Below, in pieces: positions 8,782 through 18,799 of a stretch of DNA of 64,000 nt. This stretch comes from Azospirillum brasilense. Lineage in GTDB: Bacteria; Pseudomonadota; Alphaproteobacteria; Azospirillales; Azospirillaceae. The stretch lies in contig NZ_CP032346.1 of the NCBI RefSeq assembly GCF_005222205.1, forward strand, positions 973,001-1,037,000, in the 5' to 3' direction. A model generated the notes under the pieces. The model saw only the letters and a list, made by a program, of their open reading frames with translations. It was not told the origin of the DNA and did no database searches. Within the stretch, counting starts at the first letter, position 1, and the number at the start of each line of letters is the position of its first letter. Position numbers and translations under genes: made by a program.

Positions 8782-9660
8782 ATGTCCACGATCAAGAAGA
8801 TTGGCATCATCGGTGCCGGCCAGATGGGCAGCGGCATCGCCCATGTCTGCGCGCTGGCGGGGTACGAGGTCGTCATCTCCGACATCAGCGCGGAGATTCT
8901 GCAGAAGTCGGTGGCCGCCATCTCCAAGAACATGGACCGTCAGGTTCAGAAGGGGAAGCTGACGGAGGCCGACAAGACGGCGGCGATCGCCCGCATCGCC
9001 ACCGGCTCCGACCTGTCCGTGTTCCATGACGCCGATCTGGTGGTCGAGGCCGCGACGGAGAACGAAGCGCTCAAGCGCGAGATCTTCAAGAAGCTGGTCC
9101 CGAACCTGAAGCCCGAGGCGCTGATCGCGACGAACACCTCGTCGATCTCGATCACCCGCCTCGCCGCCTCGACGGACCGCCCGTCCAAGTTCATGGGCAT
9201 GCATTTCATGAACCCGGTGCCGGTGATGCAGCTCGTCGAGCTGATCCGCGGCATCGCGACGGACGAGGCGACCTTCAACGCGATTGCCGAGCTGACGGCG
9301 AACATCGGCAAGACCGCGGCGGTGGCCGAGGACTTCCCGGCCTTCATCGTCAACCGCATCCTGCTGCCGATGATCAACGAGGCGGTCTACACCCTCTACG
9401 AGGGCGTGGGCGGCGTCCAGGCCATCGACACGGCGCTGAAGCTGGGCGCCAACCACCCGATGGGTCCGCTGGAACTGGCGGACTTCATCGGTCTGGACAC
9501 CTGTCTGGCGGTCATGCAGGTCCTCTACGAGGGTCTGGCCGACAGCAAGTACCGCCCCTGCCCGCTGCTGGTGAAGTATGTCGAGGCCGGCTGGGTCGGC
9601 CGCAAGGTCGGCCGCGGTTTCTACGACTACTCCAAGAACCCGCCGGTCCCGACCCGCTGA
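8782..9660 (+). CDS. hbdA: 3-hydroxybutyryl-CoA dehydrogenase
   Basis: 292 residues, the normal length for the short-chain enzyme. The Rossmann motif GAGQMGSG (about 10-17) binds NAD(P). The NTSSISIT and GMHFMNPVPVMQLVELI segments carry the catalytic His/Glu region, and NRILLPMINEA with HPMGPLELADFIGLD forms the C-terminal dimer domain. It interconverts acetoacetyl-CoA and 3-hydroxybutyryl-CoA. Placed behind etfBA, it fits an operon for short-chain acyl-CoA turnover. A strong terminator follows it. Confidence 0.95.
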   Translation: MSTIKKIGIIGAGQMGSGIAHVCALAGYEVVISDISAEILQKSVAAISKNMDRQVQKGKLTEADKTAAIARIATGSDLSVFHDADLVVEAATENEALKREIFKKLVPNLKPEALIATNTSSISITRLAASTDRPSKFMGMHFMNPVPVMQLVELIRGIATDEATFNAIAELTANIGKTAAVAEDFPAFIVNRILLPMINEAVYTLYEGVGGVQAIDTALKLGANHPMGPLELADFIGLDTCLAVMQVLYEGLADSKYRPCPLLVKYVEAGWVGRKVGRGFYDYSKNPPVPTR

Positions 9661-9689
9661 CGCGGCGGGTCCGAACGGACGCCTATTGC

Positions 9690-9729
9690 GAAGCCCGTTC
9701 CGGGAAACCGGGGCGGGCTTCGTTCTTTT
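9690..9729 (+). terminator. Rho-independent terminator after the etfBA operon
   Basis: GAAGCCCG at 9690-9697 pairs with CGGGCTTC at 9714-9721, and the stem is followed by a T-rich tract ending in four T. It lies 30 bp after the dehydrogenase stop codon. Confidence 0.75.
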
Positions 9730-9791
9730 GCGGAACCGCTGCGCTCGCGCTCTGTTCGTCCCGCAGGGGAACGGCGGAAAGGACGGGGGCG

Positions 9792-10403
9792 ATGCGGCGC
9801 GGCTTCCTGACGGCGATGCTGGTGGTCGGGCCGCTGGTGGCCTGTCTGTCCGGTCCGGTCCTGGCCCAGGCTCCGGGGTCAGCCCCGGCCTACGCCTCCG
9901 CCTTGTCGCGGCAGGAGCGCAACTTCATCGCCGAGGCGCTGGCCGACGGCATGGCCGAGCAGGCGCTGGGCAAGCTGGCCCAGGACCGGGCGGAGACGGA
10001 ACCGGTCCGCCGCTTCGCCCGGCGCATAGCCGACGACCACGGGCTGAAGACCGACCGGCTGGCCGGCATGGCGCTGCGCCACGGCATCCCCATCCCGCGC
10101 GAGCTGGGCCTGTCCGCCCGCGCCCACATGTCGAGCCTGCGCGACACGCCGGAGGAGGCCTTCGACCGCCGCTACATGGCCGCGGAGGAGGAGACCCACG
10201 CCCGCGCCATCAAGCTGTACGAGGCCCAGGCCGAGCGCGGCGGCGAGACCGGGGACTTTGCCCGCGACGCCCTGCCGATGCTGCACAGCCATTTCGAGGA
10301 GGCGCGGGGCATCATGGCCGAACTGGCGCGCGGCCCCGCCCCGCCGCAGACCCAGGCGCCGCCGGGGGATGCCCCGCCGGGAACGTCGGGGTCGTCGGAG
10401 TGA
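9792..10403 (+). CDS. Exported DUF4142 protein
   Basis: A 203-residue protein with a signal peptide (cleavage near VLAQ). The DUF4142 helical bundle follows: FIAEALADGMAEQALGKLAQ, FARRIADDHGLKTDRLAGMA and HARAIKLYEAQAERG. DUF4142 proteins are ferritin-like, predicted outer-membrane or periplasmic proteins, sometimes linked to stress tolerance. Their biochemical role is unknown. The C-terminus is a Pro-rich tail. It stands alone after the terminator of the etfBA operon. Confidence 0.8.
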   Translation: MRRGFLTAMLVVGPLVACLSGPVLAQAPGSAPAYASALSRQERNFIAEALADGMAEQALGKLAQDRAETEPVRRFARRIADDHGLKTDRLAGMALRHGIPIPRELGLSARAHMSSLRDTPEEAFDRRYMAAEEETHARAIKLYEAQAERGGETGDFARDALPMLHSHFEEARGIMAELARGPAPPQTQAPPGDAPPGTSGSSE

Positions 10404-10411
10404 CATGAATT

Positions 10412-10539
10412 CCCTCGCCCCACCGGGGAGAGGGTTAGGGTGAGGGGGCGCCCGTAAGGGCGTCCGCGCTCTGCAATGAGCCGGCGTGGTCGGCCTGCGG
10501 CCGCCCCCTCATCCTGACCTTCTCCCCAGGGGGAGAAGG
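10412..10539. repeat. Palindromic intergenic repeat, copy 1
   Basis: Two inverted half-elements flank a central stretch. The left hairpin is CCCTCGCCCC (10412-10421) with GGGGAGAGGG (10425-10434); the right hairpin is built on CTTCTCCCC and GGGGAGAAG near 10519-10538. TTAGGGTGAGGGGGCG on the left is complementary in outline to CGCCCCCTCATCCTGA on the right. It sits between the DUF4142 gene and the end of the convergent tlpA-like gene. Confidence 0.65.
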
Positions 10540-10552
10540 ACCTTGGCCAGGA

Positions 10553-11215
10553 TCACCCGCCCGTCCGCACCACCCCGCCGCGGCTGTCGCGGTTCGGCCC
10601 ACCGCCGTGGCCCATGTGCTTGCGCAGGAAGGCGATGACCTCCGGCGAATCCCACTCCACCGCGCCCTCGATGCGGCCGAGCTCGCGGCCTTCCTGATCG
10701 ACCAGCAGGGTGGTCGGCAGACCGCGCAGCTTCAGCGTCTGCATGGAGGCGCTCGACGGGTCGAGGTAGAGGGTGAGGTTCTTCACGCCGGTCCGCTGGT
10801 AGAAGGGCTGCACCTGATCCTTGCCGCCGCGGTCCACCGACAGCGCCACCACCTGGAAGCCCGGCCCGCCCAGCTGCGCCTGGAGACGGTCGAGCGCCGG
10901 CATCTCCTTCACGCAGGGCGCGCACCAGGTCGCCCACAGGTTCAGCAGGACCAGCCGGTCCTTGAACTCCGACAGGTCGACCCGGCGCCCCTCCCCGTCC
11001 AGGAAAGGCAGCTCCGGCACCGGCGTCAGCGGCTCCATGTAGCGGAACTTGTCCAGCCCCACCGCCGTCACGCCGGAAGAGGGCTGGTTGGCCGGCTGGT
11101 CCAGCGTCAGCACGGCGGGCGGCGGGGCCGACGGTCCGGCCAGCGCCATCCACAGCCCGGCACCGCCCAGCGTCACACAAAAGATTGCGGTGGCCGCCAA
11201 AGTCCGCATACTCAC
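10553..11215 (-). CDS. TlpA-type thioredoxin-fold protein, membrane-anchored
   Basis: 220 residues with an N-terminal hydrophobic anchor or signal (about 5-27). A TlpA/ResA-like thioredoxin domain follows, with the redox motif WCAPC at residues 97-101. The flanking [24 protein letters not shown] and the cis-Pro region ([19 protein letters not shown]) are complete. Such proteins reduce disulfides in the periplasm, often for cytochrome c or oxidase maturation. It is divergent from argH with only 33 bp between the start codons, an arrangement frequently seen in alphaproteobacteria. Confidence 0.88.
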   Translation of the reverse strand: MSMRTLAATAIFCVTLGGAGLWMALAGPSAPPPAVLTLDQPANQPSSGVTAVGLDKFRYMEPLTPVPELPFLDGEGRRVDLSEFKDRLVLLNLWATWCAPCVKEMPALDRLQAQLGGPGFQVVALSVDRGGKDQVQPFYQRTGVKNLTLYLDPSSASMQTLKLRGLPTTLLVDQEGRELGRIEGAVEWDSPEVIAFLRKHMGHGGGPNRDSRGGVVRTGG

Positions 11216-11248
11216 GCTTCCCGTCCTCCCATCCGTATTGTGTCCGTC

Positions 11249-12687
<1,439 letters not shown>

Positions 12688-12691
<4 letters not shown>

Positions 12692-12873
12692 GGCGCCCGC
12701 TGCTGATCCTGGCGACCGCCGCCGTCGCGCTGACGCTGGCCGGCTGCGGCAAGAAGCCGAGCTTCGTCGATCCCCCGCAGGGCAAGGAAGCCGACACGTT
12801 CCCCGGCACCTACCCGAACCCGAAGACCGACCCCAAGCCCGGTCAGCCGTCCTCCGGAGCCCGCTTCCCATGA
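12688..12873 (+). CDS. lptM: LptM-like small lipoprotein
   Basis: A 61-residue lipoprotein with a lipobox (LTLAGC, Cys at about 19) and a short Gly-Lys-Lys-Pro mature part, typical of LptM (YifL). It starts with GTG inside a GTGA overlap with the argH stop and ends in an ATGA overlap with lysA, so the three genes are translationally coupled. In E. coli LptM helps oxidative maturation of the LptD outer-membrane translocon. The order argH-lptM-lysA is widely conserved. Confidence 0.8.
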
Positions 12874-14135
12874 GCGCCTTCGCCTACCGCAACGGCGTGA
12901 TGCACGCCGAATCCGTGCCGCTGTCCACCATCGCGGCGGAGGTCGGAACGCCCTTCTACTGCTATTCCACGGCGGCGCTGGAGGCGCATTACAGCGCCTA
13001 CGCCGGGGCCTTCGCGGGGCAGGACGCCGACGTCTGCTACGCGGTGAAGGCCAACTCCAACCTCGCCGTCATCCGCGCCTTCGCGCGGCTGGGCGCCGGC
13101 GCCGACGTGGTGTCGGGCGGCGAGATGCGCCGCGCGCTGGCCGGCGGCATCCCGGCCGGCAAGATCATCTTCTCCGGCGTCGGCAAGACGCGCGAGGAGA
13201 TGCGCGCCGCGCTGGAGGCCGGTATCCACCAGATCAATGTGGAATCCATCCCCGAGGTGGAGGCCCTGTCGGAGGTGGCGGTCAGCCTGGGCGTCACCGC
13301 GCCCATCGCCTTCCGCGTGAACCCGGACGTGGACGCCAAGACCCACGCCAAGATCGCGACGGGCAAGAAGGAGAACAAGTTCGGCGTCGACTACGACCAC
13401 GCGCGGGAGGTCTACGCCCAGGCCGCCAAGTTGCCGGGTATCAAGCCGGTGGCCATCGCCGTCCACATCGGGTCGCAGCTGACCGACCTCGCCCCCTTCC
13501 GCGCCGCCTACGAGCGGGTGGCGGCGCTGCTCCACGTCCTGCGCGAGGACGGGCACGACATCACCCGCCTCGACCTCGGCGGCGGGCTGGGCATCGTCTA
13601 CAAGCACGAGGCGCCGCCGGACATCGCCGACTACGCGGCCATGGTGAAGTCGATCACCGGCAATCTCGGCTGCCGCATCTCGCTGGAGCCGGGGCGCTCG
13701 CTGGTCGGCAACGCCGGCATCCTGGTGTCGCGGGTGATCTACCTGAAGCAGGGGCTGCACCGCCGCTTCGTCATCATCGACGCGGCGATGAACGACCTGA
13801 TCCGCCCCACCCTCTACGAGGCCTATCACGGCATCGTCCCGGTGACCGAGCCCGCCAAGGGCGCCGCCACCGAGCCCTACGACGTCGTCGGTCCGGTCTG
13901 CGAGAGCGGCGACACCTTCGCGCTCCAGCGCGCGCTGCCGGCCATGGCGCCGGACGATCTGGTGGCGATCCTGTCGGCGGGGGCCTACGGCGCGGTCATG
14001 TCCTCCACCTACAACACCCGCCCGCTGATCCCGGAGGTGCTGGTGAACGGTGACCAATTCTCGGTCATCCGGCCGCGCGTGCCGGTGGAGGAGCTGCTGG
14101 CGCTGGATCGCGTGCCGGACTGGCTGAAGGACTGA
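12870..14135 (+). CDS. lysA: Diaminopimelate decarboxylase
   Basis: 421 residues, a PLP-dependent fold III decarboxylase. The Schiff-base lysine is in YAVKAN at about residue 60. HIGSQL, the Gly-rich DLGGGLGI, EPGRSLVGNAG and the CESGDTF motif supplying the active-site Cys of the partner subunit are all present. It converts meso-diaminopimelate to lysine. The start overlaps lptM by 4 bp. Confidence 0.97.
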   Translation: MSAFAYRNGVMHAESVPLSTIAAEVGTPFYCYSTAALEAHYSAYAGAFAGQDADVCYAVKANSNLAVIRAFARLGAGADVVSGGEMRRALAGGIPAGKIIFSGVGKTREEMRAALEAGIHQINVESIPEVEALSEVAVSLGVTAPIAFRVNPDVDAKTHAKIATGKKENKFGVDYDHAREVYAQAAKLPGIKPVAIAVHIGSQLTDLAPFRAAYERVAALLHVLREDGHDITRLDLGGGLGIVYKHEAPPDIADYAAMVKSITGNLGCRISLEPGRSLVGNAGILVSRVIYLKQGLHRRFVIIDAAMNDLIRPTLYEAYHGIVPVTEPAKGAATEPYDVVGPVCESGDTFALQRALPAMAPDDLVAILSAGAYGAVMSSTYNTRPLIPEVLVNGDQFSVIRPRVPVEELLALDRVPDWLKD

Positions 14136-14221
14136 TCCGGTCCACCGGCAGCCGGCCCTTCACGCGAACCGGCCGAAGAGCGTCAGGAAGGGGGCATCCA
14201 ACCCGCAGGGAGCCCCTTTCC

Positions 14222-14734
14222 ATGACGTCCATCCGCCTCAACGGCGCCTTTCGCGACGCCGTCGCCGACATCGCCCTGGCCGTCGCCCAGGACCCCAACC
14301 TCGTCGCGCTGGTCATGCGCTGGAACGAGGACGACACCCTCCTCTGGACGCTCAACTCCCTGCCCAACGGCCAGAACACCGTTCCGGGCGGCGGCGCCGC
14401 CCACGCCGAAGAGGCGCTGATCGTCAATTGGGCCGGCTATGTCGCGCAGAACGGCGGCCAGGAACCCAACACCGTCGAGATCCTGCTGACCAAGAGCCCC
14501 TGCATGGACCGCTCCCCGGAGCGTCAGATGGCCGGCGGGGCCTGGCCGCCGGGCTGTTCGTCCAAACTGCGGCAGCTCGTCCTGGCGAAGCCGGCCAACG
14601 ACTGGCGCATCTGCTTCCTCGCCTATTACCAGGAGGACATCCGCATCGACGCCCAGGCCTACGGCGCCGTCGCGGAGTTCGCGGGAATCGTCAAGGCCGA
14701 CGTCTATCTCTGGGCCGACCGGCACAAGGGCTGA
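14222..14734 (+). CDS. Standalone cytidine-deaminase-superfamily-like protein
   Basis: 170 residues, not matching a housekeeping enzyme I recognise. It has the zinc site of the deaminase superfamily: HAE at 61-63 (His ligand and catalytic Glu), then KSPC with Cys94, then GCSSKL with Cys112. The spacing between the two cysteines is 17 residues, not the usual two, as in some toxin-type deaminases. There is no signal peptide, Rhs/VgrG part or other delivery domain. Substrate (base, nucleotide or nucleic acid) is unknown. A ribosome site AGGGAGCC precedes the ATG. The motif reading is direct; deaminase activity is inferred. Confidence 0.55.
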   Translation: MTSIRLNGAFRDAVADIALAVAQDPNLVALVMRWNEDDTLLWTLNSLPNGQNTVPGGGAAHAEEALIVNWAGYVAQNGGQEPNTVEILLTKSPCMDRSPERQMAGGAWPPGCSSKLRQLVLAKPANDWRICFLAYYQEDIRIDAQAYGAVAEFAGIVKADVYLWADRHKG

Positions 14735-14838
14735 CGCCCCGGGGGTTGAACCGCAAGACACGAGGCGTGCGATACCCTCTGCACAGAACACCCCATAAGG
14801 CGTATGATTCCCCGTTCGAGAAACGGGCGGGGAACATC

Positions 14839-15258
14839 ATGGAGTGGGACGCGGCCTATGCCATCGGTCAGAGCGCGGTGGACGGGGACCACCAGCGGCT
14901 GTTTCAGCTCTTCAACCAGTTCAGCGCGGCGATCGCCGCCGGGGAAACGCGCGAATCCGCCAACCGTTTCCTGCGCGAACTGGCCGATTACTCGGCCTAT
15001 CATTTCCGCCGCGAGGAAGGGCTGATGCACGCGGTCGGCTACCCCGACTACGCCAAGCACAAGACGATGCACGACACCTTCGCCGACTTCGTCCGCCGGC
15101 AATCCGATTCCGGCGCCCGCGATCCGGAGGAGGTCCAGTTCCTCCAGAGCTACGTCGAGATGTGGCTCTGCGGCCATATCCTGGTCATGGACAAGTGGTT
15201 TGGCGAATGGCTCGACGGACGGGGTGAGAGGACCGGCACGACGGCCCCTACGGCCTGA
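14839..15258 (+). CDS. Bacteriohemerythrin
   Basis: A 139-residue single-domain hemerythrin. All seven diiron ligands can be placed: His18 in DGDHQRLF, His55 and Glu59 in HFRREE, His74 and His78 in HKTMHD, His113 and Asp118 in CGHILVMD. It should bind O2 reversibly at a non-heme diiron centre, for oxygen sensing, storage or delivery. The start follows GCGGGGA about eight bases upstream. It lies between the deaminase-like gene and the convergent ADP-ribosyltransferase-like gene, with no visible functional link to either. Confidence 0.92.
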   Translation: MEWDAAYAIGQSAVDGDHQRLFQLFNQFSAAIAAGETRESANRFLRELADYSAYHFRREEGLMHAVGYPDYAKHKTMHDTFADFVRRQSDSGARDPEEVQFLQSYVEMWLCGHILVMDKWFGEWLDGRGERTGTTAPTA

Positions 15259-15260
15259 GC

Positions 15261-15283
15261 GGCCGGGCTGGGGCAGCCCGGCC
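15261..15283. terminator. Strong hairpin between convergent genes
   Basis: A perfect 10-bp stem, GGCCGGGCTG at 15261-15270 and CAGCCCGGCC at 15274-15283, with a GGG loop. It sits 3 bp after the hemerythrin stop and 26 bp from the end of the opposing gene. There is no T-run, so it may act as a weak or bidirectional terminator. Confidence 0.5.
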
Positions 15284-15309
15284 TTCGGAACGCCGCGACC
15301 GCGCGCCGT

Positions 15310-15792
15310 TTACTTCTTGTAGGGATTGGCCACCCACGACTTCAGATAAGTCTCGAGTTCGGTGTCGCCATCATAGTAAAGCCACTCGGTTTCCTCCTTC
15401 GACAGCGGCTTGGTCGGCGACGGCCGATAAAGCTTGTCGTAGGGCACCGAGAAGACGCCCAGGTCGGGGGCCGCCTCGAGAATTTTCTTCACCCACCCCT
15501 CGGCTCTCACATAGAGGGTCTCGTAATCCGTGGCGACGGACACGAATGGGTTTTCGTTCGAGTTCTCGGATTGGCTGCCGAACGAGCTTTGCTTGATCGC
15601 CCAGTCGTTCAAGGCCGAATCGCCGGGCTTGGCGAAGCCGCCGCCGACGGTGTTCCGGCGGCGCGACCTCCAGTCGGTCGCTTTCGCCTTGTCGGCGAAC
15701 CGATAGACAAGGACCTGTCCAGCCTTGTCGGGGTCGAGGGTGTACGGCTCCCCGGCGGCGGTCGCGGTCGAGAATGTCTTGGGGCTTGGCAT
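15310..15792 (-). CDS. Hypothetical protein with ADP-ribosyltransferase-like motifs
   Basis: 160 residues, family not recognised with certainty. Three elements occur in the order expected of R-S-E class ADP-ribosyltransferases: an aromatic-Arg pair in VLVYRFAD (Arg31), a strand with FVSVATD (Ser85) resembling the S-T-S motif, and an E-x-E (Glu134, Glu136) in SKEETEWLYYDG. Length also fits a single ART domain. No signal peptide, binding subunit or immunity-like gene is visible. AGGAG lies about seven bases before the start. Function remains hypothetical; fold prediction would decide it. Confidence 0.45.
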   Translation of the reverse strand: MPSPKTFSTATAAGEPYTLDPDKAGQVLVYRFADKAKATDWRSRRRNTVGGGFAKPGDSALNDWAIKQSSFGSQSENSNENPFVSVATDYETLYVRAEGWVKKILEAAPDLGVFSVPYDKLYRPSPTKPLSKEETEWLYYDGDTELETYLKSWVANPYKK

Positions 15793-16057
15793 GGAAACGC
15801 TCCTGAACGGACACGGTGGCGCGGGCGCGCTGCGCCTCGCCTTCTGGAGAACGTCCCACCGCCCGCGGCCGTGAATGGGAAAGGGCGCTGCCCTCTCGAC
15901 CATCCGTCGGGTTGCCTTAATTTGGACATGGCCCGATGTTTCGGTAGCGAACCGGCATGCCGGACCGCGACAGACGGCGCAGCCGAGCCTATATCCTGAC
16001 GATGTCCCGGCGGCGGTGTCTCCTCCCGCCCGGTGCCTGACCAGACGGGAGAGCGGC

Positions 16058-18661
16058 ATGAGCGACAGCAAGGACGGGTTCCGCTTCCCCCTGCGCAAGG
16101 AGGCGCCCCCCGCACCCGCCCCGCGGGAGCCCCGCCTGCGCATGGGGCAGGCCCGCGCCGCCCTGCTCTGGGAACGGCTGTGGCCGGCGCTCTGGGCGCC
16201 CATCACCATCGCCGGGGCCTTCCTCGCCTTGGCCCTGCTGAACGTCTTCCTGCTTCTGCCGGGCTGGCTGCACGCGCTGGTCCTGCTGCTGTTCGTCGCC
16301 GCCATCGGCTGGACGGGGTGGCGCGGGCTGCGTGCCTTCCGGCTTCCGGATGAGGACGCCGCCCGCCGCCGGCTGGAGCGCGACAGCGGCCTGCCCCACC
16401 GCCCCCTCCACGCCCTGCGCGACACGCCCGCCGGCAACGACCCCGTCGCCGCGGAGCTGTGGCGCCTGCACCAGGAGCGGGTGCGCGCCGCCATGCGGCG
16501 GCTGCGCGTCGCCATGCCACTGTCCGACGGCCTCGCCGCCCGGGACCGCTACGCCCTGCGCGCGCTGGTGGCGCTGGTGCTGATCGCCGCGGGCGGGGCG
16601 ACCTGGGGCGACTGGAAGCCGCGGCTGGCCGCCGCCATCACCCCGCATTTCGGCGGAACGGCGACGGCGTCGGTCGCGACGCTCGACCTCTGGGTGACGC
16701 CGCCCGAATACACCGGCCTGCCGCCGGTTTTCCTGAAATCGGCCAACCCCGCCCACACGCCGAGCCTCGCCGATCCCGTGCCGGTCCCCAAGGGCAGCCT
16801 CGTGCTGGCCCGCGTCACCGGCGGCAGCGGCACGCCGTCGCTGGAGGCGGGCAGCAAGACCACCGCTTTCGAGGCCGTGGACTCCGCGACCTTCCAGATC
16901 CAGCAGCCCATCGAGGACGGCGCCCGCATCGCCGTGACCCAGGGGTCCAACCTGTTGGGCGGCTGGAACGTGCGGATCATTCCGGACACCCCGCCGACCA
17001 TCGCTTACGCCAGCCCCCCGACCAAGGGGGAGCGCGGTGCGCTGCGGCTGGACTACACCGCGCAGGACGATTACGGGCTGGCCGAGGCCAAGGCCGTCGT
17101 TCGGCTGGACCTGCCGGAGGGCGAAGCCCCGGCGCTCGACCGCAGCCCGCTGGAACTGCCGCTGGCCCTGCCCGGCGTCCGCCCGCGCGAAGCGCGCAAC
17201 GCCGCCTTCCACGACCTGACCGCCCATCCCTGGGCCGGGCTGAACGTCACCATCCGCCTGACCGCGCTCGACGGCGCCGGCCAGACCGGCAGCACCGAGG
17301 ACGTGGCGATGGTCCTGCCTGAGCGCGTCTTCAACCACCCGGTCGCCCGCGCCATCGTGGAGGAGCGCAAGAAGCTGACCCTGCGGCCCCAGCAGCTCCG
17401 CATCGAGGTGGCCCGCGCCCTGGCCGAGATCTCGGCGCGGCCGAGCCAGTTCGGCGGCGATCTGGTGGCTTTCCTGGCGATGCGCACGGCGGTGAACCGC
17501 CTGCTGCTCGACGAGGAGGGGGCATCGGTCCCCGCCGTCCAGCAACTGCTGTGGGAAACCGCGCTGCGCATCGAGGACGGCGGCCTGTCGCTGGCCGAGC
17601 GCGACCTGCGCGACGCCGAGAGCCGTCTCGCCGAGGCGCTGGAGCGCGGCGCCGACGACCAGGAACTGAAAAAGCTGATGGACGAGCTTCAGGCGGCGCT
17701 CGACAAGTTCCTCGACGCCATGGAGCAGCAGATGCGCGAGGCGCTGGAGCGCGGCGAGCAGATCCCCATGGTGCCGCCGGAAATGGCCGACCAGATGATG
17801 GACCGCCAGGACCTTCAGCGCATGATGGAACAGATGCGGCAGATGGCCGAGACCGGCGCCCGCGACGCGGCGCGGCAGATGCTGTCCCAGCTCCAGCAGA
17901 TGATGGAGCAGATGCGCAACGGCGCCATGGCCCAGATGCAGCAGCAGGGCCAGAACGAGGCGGCGCAGATGATGCGCGAGCTTCAGGAGCTGACGCAGCG
18001 GCAGCAGCAGCTGCTCGACCAGACCTTCCGCCAGTCACAGGAGCAGATGGGCCGGCAGGACGGGCAGCAGGGACAGCAGCCGGGGCCGCGCAACCGCCAG
18101 GGCCGTCCGCAGCAGGGACAGCAAGGGCAGCAGGGCCAGTCCGGCAGCCCGCTGATGCAGCAGCAGGCCGAGCAGCAGGAGGCGCTGCGCCGCCAGCTCG
18201 GCGAGTTGATGCGCCGTATGGGCGAGCAGCAGGGCGGCGAAATTCCCCGCCCGCTGGGCCGCGCCGAACGGGCCATGCGCGACGCGGGCCAAGCGCTCCA
18301 GCAGGGGCAACCCGGCTCCGCCGTTCCGCCGCAGACCCAGGCGATGGACGAGCTTCAGCAGGGCATGCAGGCCATGGCCGAGCAGATGATGCAGCAGATG
18401 ATGGGCCAGCAGGGTCCGGCGATGAGCGGGCAGCAGCCCGGGCAGGCGCAGCAGCGCCAGGGCCAGGGCCGCAACCGCGATCCGCTGGGCCGCCGCCCCT
18501 CCGGCTTCGGCAACTACAACAACGAGGACGTGAAGATCCCCGAGGAGGCCGAACTCCAGCGCGCTCGTGAAATCCTCGACGAGCTGCGCCGCCGCTCCGG
18601 CCAGTATGGCCGCCCGCAGATGGAGCGCGAGTACATCGACCGCCTGCTGAAGCAGTTCTGA
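16058..18661 (+). CDS. DUF4175 / TIGR02302 family membrane protein
   Basis: An 867-residue protein matching the alphaproteobacterial TIGR02302/DUF4175 family. The N-terminus has two or three transmembrane helices (about 45-100 and 170-190). A periplasmic-type domain rich in beta strands follows, and then a long Gln/Met/Glu-rich helical region (roughly 540-800) full of QQ and MMEQM repeats with strong coiled-coil character. The function of the family is unknown; an envelope role is likely from topology. GGGAGAG precedes the chosen ATG at 16058; the frame is open further upstream but without similarity. It is followed, 138 bp later, by rodA. Confidence 0.85.
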   Translation: MSDSKDGFRFPLRKEAPPAPAPREPRLRMGQARAALLWERLWPALWAPITIAGAFLALALLNVFLLLPGWLHALVLLLFVAAIGWTGWRGLRAFRLPDEDAARRRLERDSGLPHRPLHALRDTPAGNDPVAAELWRLHQERVRAAMRRLRVAMPLSDGLAARDRYALRALVALVLIAAGGATWGDWKPRLAAAITPHFGGTATASVATLDLWVTPPEYTGLPPVFLKSANPAHTPSLADPVPVPKGSLVLARVTGGSGTPSLEAGSKTTAFEAVDSATFQIQQPIEDGARIAVTQGSNLLGGWNVRIIPDTPPTIAYASPPTKGERGALRLDYTAQDDYGLAEAKAVVRLDLPEGEAPALDRSPLELPLALPGVRPREARNAAFHDLTAHPWAGLNVTIRLTALDGAGQTGSTEDVAMVLPERVFNHPVARAIVEERKKLTLRPQQLRIEVARALAEISARPSQFGGDLVAFLAMRTAVNRLLLDEEGASVPAVQQLLWETALRIEDGGLSLAERDLRDAESRLAEALERGADDQELKKLMDELQAALDKFLDAMEQQMREALERGEQIPMVPPEMADQMMDRQDLQRMMEQMRQMAETGARDAARQMLSQLQQMMEQMRNGAMAQMQQQGQNEAAQMMRELQELTQRQQQLLDQTFRQSQEQMGRQDGQQGQQPGPRNRQGRPQQGQQGQQGQSGSPLMQQQAEQQEALRRQLGELMRRMGEQQGGEIPRPLGRAERAMRDAGQALQQGQPGSAVPPQTQAMDELQQGMQAMAEQMMQQMMGQQGPAMSGQQPGQAQQRQGQGRNRDPLGRRPSGFGNYNNEDVKIPEEAELQRAREILDELRRRSGQYGRPQMEREYIDRLLKQF

Positions 18662-18799
18662 CCGGCCGCTGAAGCAGTTTTAAGGCGGGGGGAGCGGGCG
18701 GCTTTACCGGAGGGCGGCGCTGGTGCAGTATCCGCCGCGCAAGGCGCCGCCGCTTGCCCTTCCGGCACGGACGCCCCCGGACACAACGAACGTTTCCTC

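Noticed and set aside
10607..11248. Long N-terminal extension of the argH frame
   Set aside because: It is antisense to the tlpA-like gene, His/Arg-rich and without family similarity; ArgH begins normally at 11249.
17600..18500. CAG-rich stretch in the DUF4175 gene as a DNA tandem repeat
   Set aside because: It codes for the family's usual Gln/Met-rich helical region with no regular DNA period.
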